Positions 15,913-23,638 are shown, counted from the first letter of the stretch. The stretch: DNA of 33,082 nucleotides from Clostridia bacterium (GCA_017504465.1 JAFVRE010000054.1:1-33082), one strand, 5' to 3'. The notes: a model not told the origin generated them from the letters alone. Made by a program: numbers and translations.

Positions 15913-15942
15913 TTGACGGAACACGCGATTTTATGATATAAT
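15913..15942 (+). promoter_or_regulatory. Promoter of the ECF S component and downstream operon
   Basis: TTGACG (15913-15918) and TATAAT (15937-15942) with an 18-bp spacer. Only 27 bp separate the -10 from the ATG, so there is no room for an FMN riboswitch. Confidence 0.8.
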
Positions 15943-15969
15943 AAGCCGAACCGAAAAAGGAGGTGTGAA

Positions 15970-16551
15970 ATGGCGCAAAACTCAAAAAAAGCTTTTTCAG
16001 CAAAAAGAATCGTCTTATTAGCCGTATTTTCCGCGCTTGCGTACGTCGTGAGTATATTTGAATTTCCCATTTTCCCCGCAACGCCTTTTTCCTTTTTAGA
16101 GCTTGATTTCGGGAACGTATTTATTATGCTCGTTGGTTTCTTATTCGGGCCGATCGACGCCGTTATCGTGTGTATTGTCAAGGAATTTTTATTCCTGCCC
16201 GTTGGCGGAACGGGAGGGGTTGGTCAGCTTGCGAACGTGATTATGACCAGCTCATACGTGCTACTTCCGTCCATTGTTTACCGCATGAAAAAGGGTTTAA
16301 AGTCGGTAATTTTATCCCTTGCAGTTGCGGGAATACTCGCTACCGGCGTGGCGTTATTGACGAATTTGTATATTTTATTCCCGCTTTACGGCATTACCGA
16401 TCCCTTGGCGTTTTTCAAAGCAGGGGCAGGGTATATCGCTATCTTCAATCTCATTAAAACGACGGCGGTTAGCGTGCTTACGCTCTTGCTTTATAAGAGG
16501 TTGTCGAATTTTATCAAAGGACTGGATACGAAGGGGGCAGGAACGAGATGA
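15970..16551 (+). CDS. ECF transporter S component, RibU-like
   Basis: 193 residues, about six hydrophobic helices, SD AAGGAGGTG. The N-terminal pattern LAVFSALAYVVSIFEFPIFP followed by LELDFGNVFIMLVGFLFGP, and GVGQLANVIM, match the riboflavin-binding S components (RibU group). Such proteins capture a vitamin and work with shared EcfA/A'/T subunits, which are not in this window. Riboflavin is the most likely substrate but other S-component substrates cannot be excluded. The stop codon overlaps the tsaE start by 4 bp (ATGA). Confidence 0.85.
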   Translation: MAQNSKKAFSAKRIVLLAVFSALAYVVSIFEFPIFPATPFSFLELDFGNVFIMLVGFLFGPIDAVIVCIVKEFLFLPVGGTGGVGQLANVIMTSSYVLLPSIVYRMKKGLKSVILSLAVAGILATGVALLTNLYILFPLYGITDPLAFFKAGAGYIAIFNLIKTTAVSVLTLLLYKRLSNFIKGLDTKGAGTR

Positions 16552-16991
16552 AAGAAAATATTTCCAACCCAAAAGACGTGAAAAAGCCTGAAAACATATT
16601 TATTTCAGAGAGCGTAGAACAAACGCAGGAATTTGCGAAAGAGTATGCAAAAACTTTAAAAAACGGTGACGTGGTCTTGCTTGAGGGCGATATGGGCGCT
16701 GGAAAGACGGCGTTTGCAAAAGGCGTTGCGTTAGGGCTTGGGATTGAAGAAGAAGTGACGAGCCCCACGTACGCGTATATGAACGATTACGACGGACGCT
16801 TATTTCATTACGACTGTTACCGCATAGAGAGTGTAGAACAGGCGGAAAGTTTGGGGCTTGCAGACTATTTTGATATGGGCGGAATTTGTCTTATCGAATG
16901 GTCGCAAAATATTGCGCCGTTGCTTCCAAGGGTTGTAAAAAGAGTAAGCATTAAAAAAATAAACGACAGGAAAAGAGAGATAGAATTTTGA
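16548..16991 (+). CDS. tsaE: tRNA t6A biosynthesis ATPase TsaE
   Basis: 147 residues. The P-loop is LLEGDMGAGKTAFAKG, followed by VTSPTYAYMNDYDG and the LFHYDCYRI and ICLIEWSQN motifs of the family. TsaE is the ATPase that supports the TsaB-TsaD complex in making N6-threonylcarbamoyladenosine at position 37 of ANN-decoding tRNAs. The ATG overlaps the preceding stop (ATGA) and its own stop overlaps the TTG start of tsaB, so translation is coupled. tsaD and tsaC are not in the window. Confidence 0.96.
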   Translation: MKENISNPKDVKKPENIFISESVEQTQEFAKEYAKTLKNGDVVLLEGDMGAGKTAFAKGVALGLGIEEEVTSPTYAYMNDYDGRLFHYDCYRIESVEQAESLGLADYFDMGGICLIEWSQNIAPLLPRVVKRVSIKKINDRKREIEF

Positions 16992-17620
16992 AGAATTTTT
17001 TAGCAATAGATACGGCAAATGAATATTTAACGGTATTAGCGGTCAAGGGCGAAAAGGTGTGTTTTTCCTACATTCCCGATTGTTCTATGCGTCATTCCGT
17101 TACCCTTATGCCTGAAATTGATAAGCTTTTGGATGGGGCAGGTATGCGTTTAAGCGATTTTGATTTCTTTTCCGCAGTGGTAGGGGCGGGCTCGTTTACG
17201 GGCATACGCATTGGGATTTCCGCGGTAAAGGGTTTTTGTCTTGCAACGGAAAAACCCTGTATCCCCGTCACGTCTTTCGATCTTATGGCATATAATAAGG
17301 TAGGAGCGATGGGCAAACGGTTGTGCCTTGTCAACGCCTTACACGATTGTTATTACGCGTGCGGTTACGACGAAAACGGGATTTGTTATCCGCCTGCTTA
17401 TCTGACCGAATCGGAAGTTTTAGAGCTTTGCAAGGAAGGGTATGCGTTGTTCGCGCTTACCGACTTGCCGATAGCTCAAAGAGCCAAGGTGGAGATAGTT
17501 GAACCCAAAGACGGACTTTTAAACGCAGTTCGTTATCTGGAAGAAGGGGGAAAGTTTGGGGAATTGACCGCGCTGTACGTGCGCAAAAGCTCGGCGGAGT
17601 TAAACGCAACCGCGAAATGA
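16988..17620 (+). CDS. tsaB: tRNA t6A biosynthesis protein TsaB
   Basis: 210 residues with a TTG start (16988) overlapping the tsaE stop as TTGA; no ATG in this frame gives the conserved N-terminus LAIDTANEYLTVLAV. The family segment GAGSFTGIRIGISAVKGF is present. TsaB is an ASKHA-fold, catalytically inactive partner of TsaD. The order tsaE-tsaB-rimI is common in bacteria; tsaD often follows but here an alpha/beta hydrolase takes its place. Confidence 0.95.
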   Translation: MKNFLAIDTANEYLTVLAVKGEKVCFSYIPDCSMRHSVTLMPEIDKLLDGAGMRLSDFDFFSAVVGAGSFTGIRIGISAVKGFCLATEKPCIPVTSFDLMAYNKVGAMGKRLCLVNALHDCYYACGYDENGICYPPAYLTESEVLELCKEGYALFALTDLPIAQRAKVEIVEPKDGLLNAVRYLEEGGKFGELTALYVRKSSAELNATAK

Positions 17621-18048
17621 TAGCGCGCGAGTGGCAACAATTAGATATCCCTAAAATAGCCGAGCTTGAAAAACTTTGTTTTTCAGATCCTTGGACAGGG
17701 CAGGCGTTTGAAAGCGGAATGAACAGTCCGTTTTTTTACGGGATTTTATTTGAAGAGGCGGGGCAGGTATGCGCCTACGCTTGTGAAACGGTGCTTTTTG
17801 AAGACGCGGAAATACTCAACGTTGCAGTAGCGCCGTCTTTTAGAAGGCGTGGGCTTGGAAAGGCTTTACTGCTTGCGCTTGAAGAGTATGCGAAAAAGCA
17901 GGGCGCGGAACGCTTGCTTTTAGAAGTGCGCGAAGGGAACGTTTCCGCGCGTGGATTGTACGATAGTTTTGGATTCTCCGCGTTCGGCGTGAGAAAGAAC
18001 TATTACGAAGACGGCGAGAACGCCGTTGTAATGCAGAAAATAATTTAA
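17617..18048 (+). CDS. rimI: Ribosomal protein S18-alanine N-acetyltransferase RimI
   Basis: 143-residue GNAT acetyltransferase. Motif A, the acetyl-CoA pyrophosphate loop, is VAPSFRRRGLGKALL. The EILNVAV strand, the ARGLYDSFGF segment and the YYEDGENAVVMQK C-terminus match RimI. It acetylates the N-terminal Ala of ribosomal protein S18 in model species. Its start overlaps the tsaB stop by 4 bp. Confidence 0.93.
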   Translation: MIAREWQQLDIPKIAELEKLCFSDPWTGQAFESGMNSPFFYGILFEEAGQVCAYACETVLFEDAEILNVAVAPSFRRRGLGKALLLALEEYAKKQGAERLLLEVREGNVSARGLYDSFGFSAFGVRKNYYEDGENAVVMQKII

Positions 18049-18070
18049 TATTCGGAGGCTTAAAACGGAT

Positions 18071-18781
18071 ATTCTGAAAGAGACTTCGTATTTACAAAAG
18101 GGGAAGGGAAAGGATCTCGTTTTTTTCCACGGATACATGTCTTCAAAGGAGGCGTTTTTTCCTCAGATAGAGTATTTTTCGAAATATTACAAAGTCACCG
18201 CGATAGACTTTTTAGGGTTTGGCAAAAGCGCGCCTCTAACGAGCGCCTTTTCCGTTTCCGATTATGCCGAGTGGACGAAAGAAGTTTTACGCGCGCTTGA
18301 CGTGCGTTGTCCGAGCGTAATCGCGCATTCGTTCGGGTGCAGAGTTGCGCTGAAAATGGCGGAATGCGGGGGACAGGTATTCGATAAACTCATTTTAACA
18401 GGACCGGCGGGCGTAATTATGAACCGCGGGTTTTCTTATCGGGCGAAGGTGCGGACTTACCGTTTTGTAAAAAAGTTATTCCCTAACTTTGCCGAAAAAA
18501 GATTTGGAAGCGCGGAATACAGGGTATTGTCGCCCGTGATGAAACAAAGCTACAAAAAAATAGTCAACGAAGATTTACGCGAAACGGCGAGCCGTGTGGA
18601 AAACGAAATCCTGATCCTTGAAGGCAGGACGGACACGGTAACGCCGCCGAAAGAAGCGGAAGCCTATCTTTCCGTTATGCAGCGCGCAAAGTTGGTTTAT
18701 TTAGAGGGTGGGCATTTTTCCTTTGCGGAGAATCCCACGGTGTTTAATTTGTTGGCGGAGGAATTTTTGGGGTATGTTTGA
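18071..18781 (+). CDS. Alpha/beta hydrolase with non-canonical start
   Basis: The frame encodes an alpha/beta hydrolase: oxyanion segment VFFHGYMSSKEAFFPQ, nucleophile elbow AHSFGCRVAL, Asp in ILEGRTDTVTPP and His in LEGGHFSFAENP. The first in-frame ATG (18137) lies inside the oxyanion segment, after HGY, so starting there would remove the HG motif. Upstream to the in-frame stop at 18041 there is no ATG, GTG or TTG. The SD GGAGG at 18054-18058 points to a start nearby: ACG 18065 (6-nt gap) or ATT 18071 (12-nt gap). I use ATT 18071 (236 residues) as a guess. A sequencing error or mutated start is also possible. It lies between rimI and the MurF-like gene and overlaps the latter by 8 bp, so it is co-translated with wall synthesis genes. 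The substrate is unknown. Confidence 0.85.
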   Translation: MLKETSYLQKGKGKDLVFFHGYMSSKEAFFPQIEYFSKYYKVTAIDFLGFGKSAPLTSAFSVSDYAEWTKEVLRALDVRCPSVIAHSFGCRVALKMAECGGQVFDKLILTGPAGVIMNRGFSYRAKVRTYRFVKKLFPNFAEKRFGSAEYRVLSPVMKQSYKKIVNEDLRETASRVENEILILEGRTDTVTPPKEAEAYLSVMQRAKLVYLEGGHFSFAENPTVFNLLAEEFLGYV

Positions 18782-20390
18782 TTTTGGCGGAAAGCTTGCT
18801 ACCTGTATCGTAACTACCTGCCTTTTATATACGGCAACCTTTAAATCGCTTGGCATATTACAGCAATTAGGCTATCAAAATAAAGCCTTTCAGCGTTGGC
18901 TGAAAGACAAGGACAATTTATATTTCAACCGATTATTCGTTTGGTCGGTGGCGTCGTTATTCGCAGGCGGATTGGCTGCCGTGGGGGTATCGTTGCTCGG
19001 GAAAGAGGTATCCCTCGTCGCGTTTGTTTCCACCTGCTTTCTCTTTTCATTTTTCTTTTGTATCACGGATAAAAATTACGCCTTGAAAGTGCCCGTAAAC
19101 GTCACAAAACGGCTACAGCGTTTGGCGCTTTTATATATTTTTGTGAGCGCTGTTGCGATCTTTATCCTTATTTCCTTGCTCGGAATCATAGACGGGTTGG
19201 TTAAAAATCAAGTATATTCGCTATTTGCGCTCGCCCCGTTGGCGTTCACGCCTATTTTAACGCCAGCCTTTTTAATGCTTGGAAACGCGGTGCTTTCGCC
19301 GTTTGAGAAACGCAATAACGCAAGGCACGTAAGAAAGGCAAAACGCGTGCTTGATAAGTGTAACGCGATCCGTATCGGCGTAGTGGGGAGTTATGGAAAA
19401 ACGAGTGTAAAGCACATACTTTCCACCATACTTTCCTCTAAATTTTCAGTAATCGCTACGCCGGAATCGTACAACACCCCCGTGGGTGTGGCGAAGACGG
19501 TCAATAGCTTAAATATCCAAAACGCAGAAATTTTTATTGCGGAAATGGGCGCGCGAAGGGTTGGCGATATCGCCGAGCTTTGCACGCTGGTGAATCCCGA
19601 TTACGCAATTTTTACCGGCGTTTGCAGGCAACATATGCAAACCTTTAAAACGGAAGAAAATCTTTTAAAGGCGAAATGCGAGATTATTCAAGGCGTAAAA
19701 AACCGCGTTATTTGCGGGGCGGAATTAAGGAATAAAATTCCTGATTGTTCTTTCCTTGCCGATTTTGAAAAGGATAAATGTAACTATCTCGACAAGAAAA
19801 AAATTCTCTCTTTGGAGCTTGGCGCGACGAATACGAAATTCACGTTCGAGATGGGCGAAGAAAGGCTGGGCGTAACGACCGCGTTGCTCGGTAGCGCGAG
19901 TGCGGAAAATATCGCGCTTGCGGTAATGCTTGCGTTTGAGCTTGGTATGACGAAAGAAGAGATTATGCGCGGATTAGAGAAGGTAAACCCGATTCCGCAT
20001 AGATTACAGCTCATTGAAAGTAACGGCGCGTATATCCTCGACGATGCCTATAACTGTTCGGAGCGCAGCGCAAAGGAAGCAATAGACGCCCTGTCGCGTT
20101 TTGCGGGCAGACGGCTTGTCGTTACGCCGGGGATTGTCGAAGGCGGAGAGCTGGAACAAAGCATCAACGAGAACCTTGGCGAGCTGCTTGCAAAAGCTCA
20201 GCCGGATTTTGTAATGTTGGTCGGAAAAAAAATAGTTCAATGGATTAAAAGAGGATATTTGAGCGCAGGCGGCGATGAACGCAAGCTCGGCGTATATTGT
20301 TCTCTTCAAGAAGTCAAAGAACTCTTGAAATGGGAACTTGGCGCAGGCGACGCAGTACTCTTCTTGAACGATTTACCCGACGTATATTAA
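18774..20390 (+). CDS. Membrane-anchored MurF-like Mur ligase
   Basis: 538 residues from ATG 18774 (GGAGG upstream; overlaps the hydrolase stop). Residues 1-~180 contain five or more hydrophobic helices (TCIVTTCLLYTATF, LFVWSVASLFAGGL, LLYIFVSAVAIFILIS), absent from ordinary soluble MurF. The Mur ligase core follows: P-loop GVVGSYGKTSVKH at about 204-214, FIAEMGARRVGDIAEL, the segment YAIFTGVCRQHMQTF and NPIPHRLQLI, and C-terminal ILDDAYNCSERSAKEA. Adjacent D-Ala-D-Ala ligase supports a MurF role, adding D-Ala-D-Ala to the UDP-MurNAc-tripeptide. The enzyme might instead act on a lipid-linked precursor, since it is membrane-bound. Usual H-x-E variants in the TGVCRQHMQ segment deserve checking. 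Confidence 0.88.
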   Translation: MFDFGGKLATCIVTTCLLYTATFKSLGILQQLGYQNKAFQRWLKDKDNLYFNRLFVWSVASLFAGGLAAVGVSLLGKEVSLVAFVSTCFLFSFFFCITDKNYALKVPVNVTKRLQRLALLYIFVSAVAIFILISLLGIIDGLVKNQVYSLFALAPLAFTPILTPAFLMLGNAVLSPFEKRNNARHVRKAKRVLDKCNAIRIGVVGSYGKTSVKHILSTILSSKFSVIATPESYNTPVGVAKTVNSLNIQNAEIFIAEMGARRVGDIAELCTLVNPDYAIFTGVCRQHMQTFKTEENLLKAKCEIIQGVKNRVICGAELRNKIPDCSFLADFEKDKCNYLDKKKILSLELGATNTKFTFEMGEERLGVTTALLGSASAENIALAVMLAFELGMTKEEIMRGLEKVNPIPHRLQLIESNGAYILDDAYNCSERSAKEAIDALSRFAGRRLVVTPGIVEGGELEQSINENLGELLAKAQPDFVMLVGKKIVQWIKRGYLSAGGDERKLGVYCSLQEVKELLKWELGAGDAVLFLNDLPDVY

Positions 20391-20424
20391 AGATTAATAA
20401 AGCGAAAACGAAAGATAAAAAAAT

Positions 20425-20462
20425 AAAACACCAAAGCGGAAAAATTTGCGGAGGTGTTTTTT
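20425..20462 (+). promoter_or_regulatory. Hairpin enclosing the ddl ribosome binding site
   Basis: AAAACACC (20425-20432) pairs with GGTGTTTT (20453-20460), followed by two more T, with an inner CAAA/TTTG possibility. The SD GGAGGTG (20450-20456) is partly inside the stem. It looks like a weak terminator or an SD-masking hairpin directly ahead of ddl. Confidence 0.5.
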
Positions 20463-20464
20463 GT

Positions 20465-21580
20465 ATGAGAAAGGTAGCTGTATTGTTCGGCGGAGAATCC
20501 TGCGAAAGAGAAATTTCCATACTGACGGGAGTGTTCACTTACAATTTAATTGATAGGCAATTGTTCGAGCCCGTACCCGTATATTTCCATTTGGACGGGC
20601 GCGCGTACACGTCGGCGAAAATGAATTCGATAGAGTTTTTTAAAAAGTTTAACGCGGAAGATTGTGATGAAGTAATTTTTGCGCGGGGTGAGTTACATAA
20701 AATAGGAAAAAGAAAACTAAAGCCCTTTGTAAAACCTGCCGTTGCAATTAACTGTTGTCATGGCGGAATTGGGGAAGGCGGGGGCGTATCGGCAATGATG
20801 GAGTGGAATAATATCCCGCTTGCATCTCCGTCGGTTGCGCCTTCAGGGATTTTTTTGGATAAGTCGATAACAAAACTCGTTGCAAAGGGGTTGGGAATCC
20901 CCGTGCTTGATTCTATGACCGTTCATGAATCAGATTATAAAAAACGTGGCAAGTTTTTGCTTAAAAACATTGAAAATAGGCTCGGGCTTCCCGTGGTAGT
21001 GAAGCCGGTAAGGCTCGGCTCGTCAATCGGAATCACGGTAGCAGGTACGCAGCAAAGCGTGAAAGACGCGCTCGAAACAGCGTTTGCTTTCGACGATATA
21101 GCCCTTATTGAAGGGTATTTAGAGGAGAAATCGGACGTAAACTGCGCTGTTTGTCGAAGAAAGGGTGAAATTCTCGTTTCCGAGCCTGAAATTGCTTGTG
21201 AAAACGCAGGAATTTACAGTTTTGAAGATAAATATTTAACGGGGAACGGGCTTTTAAACGGAAAAGGCAAGGGGCAGGTACGAGAACTCGACGAGAAAAT
21301 TACAAAAGCTATTAAAACGTACACGAAAACGTTGTACAAGAAAACGGATATGCGCGGCGTTGTGAGAATGGACTATCTTGTTTCCAACGGCGAAGTGTAT
21401 TTGAGTGAAGTGAATACCGTTCCCGGCTCGCTGGCGTATTATCTTTTTTGCGAACGGCTCACGGACGCGAGAAACTTCTTCACCGATTTATTGTTAGAGG
21501 CAATTGCCAAAAGCAAAGAACCGCCAAAACTCTGTTTACAAACAGGAGTGCTTGACGGCTTAAAACTCAAACGAAAATAA
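20465..21580 (+). CDS. ddl: D-alanine--D-alanine ligase
   Basis: 371 residues from ATG 20465 (SD GGAGGTG); the longer open frame back to 20297 overlaps the MurF-like gene and is spurious. The N-terminus VAVLFGGESCEREISILTG, the ATP-grasp segments KPVRLGSSIGI and MDYLVSNGEVYLSEVNTVPG are those of Ddl. The loop INCCHGGIGEGGGVSAMMEW is divergent from the common HGxxGEDG form (GEGGG here). It makes the D-Ala-D-Ala dipeptide used by the MurF-like neighbour. Last gene of the operon; only a short AT-rich gap separates it from the convergent gene. Confidence 0.92.
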   Translation: MRKVAVLFGGESCEREISILTGVFTYNLIDRQLFEPVPVYFHLDGRAYTSAKMNSIEFFKKFNAEDCDEVIFARGELHKIGKRKLKPFVKPAVAINCCHGGIGEGGGVSAMMEWNNIPLASPSVAPSGIFLDKSITKLVAKGLGIPVLDSMTVHESDYKKRGKFLLKNIENRLGLPVVVKPVRLGSSIGITVAGTQQSVKDALETAFAFDDIALIEGYLEEKSDVNCAVCRRKGEILVSEPEIACENAGIYSFEDKYLTGNGLLNGKGKGQVRELDEKITKAIKTYTKTLYKKTDMRGVVRMDYLVSNGEVYLSEVNTVPGSLAYYLFCERLTDARNFFTDLLLEAIAKSKEPPKLCLQTGVLDGLKLKRK

Positions 21581-21613
21581 TTTTTTAACGAACGCTTTAA
21601 ACGGCGTATTGCG

Positions 21614-21835
21614 TTAGTGTTTCTTTTTAAAACGTTTTTTTGCGGACTGCTCGTAAGAGTAGTCCTCTTCTTCGTCGTCTTCGAGTTCTTCTAATTTTTG
21701 GTCGATCGCGTCGTCGATTTTGGTTTTAATTTCTTCTTGGCTTTTAACGACGAGCTGACGTGTTTTTTGACTGTTTGCAACAATTGTTGCGCCCATAATT
21801 GCGCCGATAGCAAGACCTATAGCGAATTTTTCCAT
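21614..21835 (-). CDS. YtxH-like small membrane-associated protein
   Basis: 73 residues from ATG 21835, with AGGAGG just upstream on the minus strand; a longer frame to 21907 has no SD. One N-terminal hydrophobic helix with small residues (FAIGLAIGAIMGATIVA) is followed by a charged coiled-coil-like stretch (VKSQEEIKTKIDDAIDQKLEEL), an acidic run (EDDEEED) and a basic tail (KKRFKKKH). The layout is that of YtxH-type proteins, whose function is uncertain. It is divergent from ruvX. Confidence 0.7.
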   Translation of the reverse strand: MEKFAIGLAIGAIMGATIVANSQKTRQLVVKSQEEIKTKIDDAIDQKLEELEDDEEEDYSYEQSAKKRFKKKH

Positions 21836-21847
21836 AACATTCCTCCT

Positions 21848-21863
21848 AACCGAAGGTTCGGTT
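21848..21863 (-). promoter_or_regulatory. Palindrome in the leader of the YtxH-like gene
   Basis: AACCGAA and TTCGGTT (7-bp arms, 2-bp centre) lie directly before the SD AGGAGG on the minus strand. It could be a small RNA hairpin next to the SD or a protein-binding site. Confidence 0.45.
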
Positions 21864-21952
21864 AAAAGGAGTATGTGAAAAGATAGGGAAAATATACAAA
21901 AAAACAAGTAAAAACCTGCAAAAAATTTCCGCGCGCGCGAAAAAAATCTCTT

Positions 21953-21988
21953 AAAACGATAGACGAACGCATCGTTTTATGGTATAAT
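21953..21988 (+). promoter_or_regulatory. ruvX promoter with 8-bp inverted repeat
   Basis: TATAAT at 21983-21988 with a weak -35 TAGACG at 21960-21965 (17-bp spacer). AAAACGAT (21953-21960) and ATCGTTTT (21971-21978) are perfect inverted arms around the -35, an operator-like layout. The -10 ends six bases before ATG 21995, so the mRNA is probably leaderless. Confidence 0.65.
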
Positions 21989-21994
21989 TAAAAT

Positions 21995-22432
21995 ATGATA
22001 GGGAATAGAGTCATTGCTTTTGATATAGGCAACAAAAGAATAGGCGTCGCGGTCAGCGATCCGTTCAACGAATACGCAATGCCTTGCGAAACGTATTTCC
22101 GTACTCGGAATTTCACGGCGGACGTTGAAGCAATAGCGAAAATTGCAAAAGACCGCGGTGTTGGCGTTATCGTTTGCGGTATGCCCGTCAATTTCGATGG
22201 TTCGGAGAGTATTCAAACCGTGCGCACGCGGGAATTTGTCGAAGCGTTGAAAGAAAAAACGGATTTGCCCGTTGAACTCGAAGACGAGCGCTTTACGACC
22301 ATGCAGGCGCGGGAAGTTCAAATCGAGGGCGGAGTCAAGCGTGCGGATAGAAAAAAATCCATCGATTCGATTGCCGCTTCGTATATCCTCGACGGGTATC
22401 TTTCGCGAATGAAAAATCGCGCGAAGCAATAA
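21995..22432 (+). CDS. ruvX: Holliday junction resolvase-like RuvX (YqgF)
   Basis: 145 residues, RNase H-like fold. FDIGNKRIGVAVSD carries the first catalytic Asp. VIVCGMPVNFDGSES and the VELEDERFTT segment carry the next acidic sites, and KKSIDSIAASYILDGYL the C-terminal Asp. YqgF enzymes act in rRNA maturation and possibly recombination. The order ruvX then DUF1292 gene matches yrrK-yrzB of Bacillus. No SD is seen; the promoter -10 sits six bases before the ATG. Confidence 0.94.
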   Translation: MIGNRVIAFDIGNKRIGVAVSDPFNEYAMPCETYFRTRNFTADVEAIAKIAKDRGVGVIVCGMPVNFDGSESIQTVRTREFVEALKEKTDLPVELEDERFTTMQAREVQIEGGVKRADRKKSIDSIAASYILDGYLSRMKNRAKQ

Positions 22433-22470
22433 GGGAATACAAGCGCGTTGACGCGTAAAAAATAAAAAAA

Positions 22471-22493
22471 GGAGGGCGGAGCATAGCGCTCCG
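22471..22493 (+). promoter_or_regulatory. SD followed by a hairpin ahead of the DUF1292 gene
   Basis: GGAGGG (22471-22476) is 30 nt from ATG 22507, too far for normal use. Between them CGGAGC (22477-22482) pairs with GCTCCG (22488-22493). Folding would shorten the SD-start distance to about 13 nt, a hairpin-bridged ribosome binding site. No other SD is near the ATG. Confidence 0.5.
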
Positions 22494-22506
22494 TTGCAGA
22501 AAAATT

Positions 22507-22830
22507 ATGAAAAAAGAAGAAATGACGGAAGTTTACGACGAAGAAGAAAATATTTTAGAGCTTGAAGACGAAGAAGGAAACGTTGAGAAGTTCTTGCATA
22601 TCGCTACGATTGATTACAAGGGCGCATGGTATTGCTTCTTCCAAAAAGCCGAACCTGAAACGGAAGAGGAAGAAGACGAAGTCGTGATGTTCCTTTTGAA
22701 AGAAGAGGACGGGGAACAACGCTTATTCGCGCTCGAAGACGAACAGCTTATGGACGAAGTCTTCGCAGAATTTTGTCATCAATACGAAGATTTTGAAGAC
22801 AGCGAAGAAGCCATGAGCTTGGATCAATAA
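22507..22830 (+). CDS. DUF1292 family acidic protein (YrzB-like)
   Basis: 107 residues, very acidic. The central part (ILELEDEEGNVEKFLHIATIDYKGAWYCFFQ, given in parts here, then EVVMFLL and RLFALEDEQLMDEVFAEF) has the pattern of DUF1292, found next to ruvX in Bacillota. The N- and C-terminal ends are runs of Asp and Glu. No biochemical function is known. It is likely co-transcribed with ruvX, 74 bp upstream. Confidence 0.88.
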   Translation: MKKEEMTEVYDEEENILELEDEEGNVEKFLHIATIDYKGAWYCFFQKAEPETEEEEDEVVMFLLKEEDGEQRLFALEDEQLMDEVFAEFCHQYEDFEDSEEAMSLDQ

Positions 22831-22888
22831 TCACAAAAAATATCAATTTAAAAAGGAAAACTTTAGGAATAATAAGGATAAACCATTT

Positions 22889-23638
22889 ATGAAAATGTTG
22901 GAAGGAAAGGTAGCTGTTGTTACGGGTGGCACGAGAGGTATCGGATTGGCAATCGTAAAAGCGTTTTTAGAAGAAGGCGCAACGGTCGCGTTGTTTGGTT
23001 CTCGTCAGGAAACGGTAGATAAGGCGCTTACCGCGCTCAAGGCTGAAAATACAGATGCAAAGGTAATGGGGCTTGCGCCCGACCTTACAGATTATAAGTC
23101 GGTAGAAGAAGCGATCAATACGGTAAAAAACACGTACGGAAAAATTGATATTCTCGCAAACAATGCAGGGATTTCCGCGCGTGAACCGCTTTATAATTAC
23201 GATCCCGCAGCCTTTGAAAACATCATGAAACTCAACGTTAACGCAGTCTTTTTCTGCACCAAAGCAGTTGCACCTATCATGAAAGAAAACGGCGGCGGCT
23301 CGATTATCAATACGAGCTCCATGGTAAGCATTTACGGACAAATGTCGGGTTGTGGATATCCCACCTCGAAATTTGCTGTCAACGGCTTGACCAAATCCCT
23401 TGCCCGTGAACTTGGTAAGGATAACATCCGCGTAAATGCGGTGTTGCCCGGGGTGACGCGTACGGACATGGTAGCGGCTTTGCCCCCTGAAATGGTTGCA
23501 AGAATCGCCGCAACGATTCCCCTTGGAAGAGTGGGTGAGCCCGAAGAAGTGGCTAACGCATTCGTATTCCTTGCGAGCGATAAAGCAAGTTATATTACCG
23601 GCGCAACGTTGACTGTTGACGGCGCAACGCAGGTATAA
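22889..23638 (+). CDS. SDR-family oxidoreductase, FabG-like
   Basis: 249 residues, classical short-chain dehydrogenase. The NAD(P) loop is TGGTRGIG (12-19), NNAG is at 91-94, and the catalytic Ser144, Tyr157 and Lys161 are in place. The C-terminal PLGRVGEPEEVANAFVFLAS and YITGATLTVDGA are typical of 3-oxoacyl-ACP reductase-like and glucose dehydrogenase-like members. No fatty-acid genes are near, so a role as the main FabG is not supported; it may reduce another ketone or sugar. A weak SD (AAGGA) lies 12 nt before the ATG. Confidence 0.9.
   Translation: MKMLEGKVAVVTGGTRGIGLAIVKAFLEEGATVALFGSRQETVDKALTALKAENTDAKVMGLAPDLTDYKSVEEAINTVKNTYGKIDILANNAGISAREPLYNYDPAAFENIMKLNVNAVFFCTKAVAPIMKENGGGSIINTSSMVSIYGQMSGCGYPTSKFAVNGLTKSLARELGKDNIRVNAVLPGVTRTDMVAALPPEMVARIAATIPLGRVGEPEEVANAFVFLASDKASYITGATLTVDGATQV

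Noticed and set aside
15892..15969. FMN riboswitch upstream of the RibU-like gene
   Set aside because: Only about 20 nt of leader exist between the likely start site and the ATG, and no RFN element sequence is present.
18137..18781. Hydrolase starting at ATG 18137
   Set aside because: This start would cut off the oxyanion HG motif and the first strand, which are encoded in frame just upstream after a strong SD.
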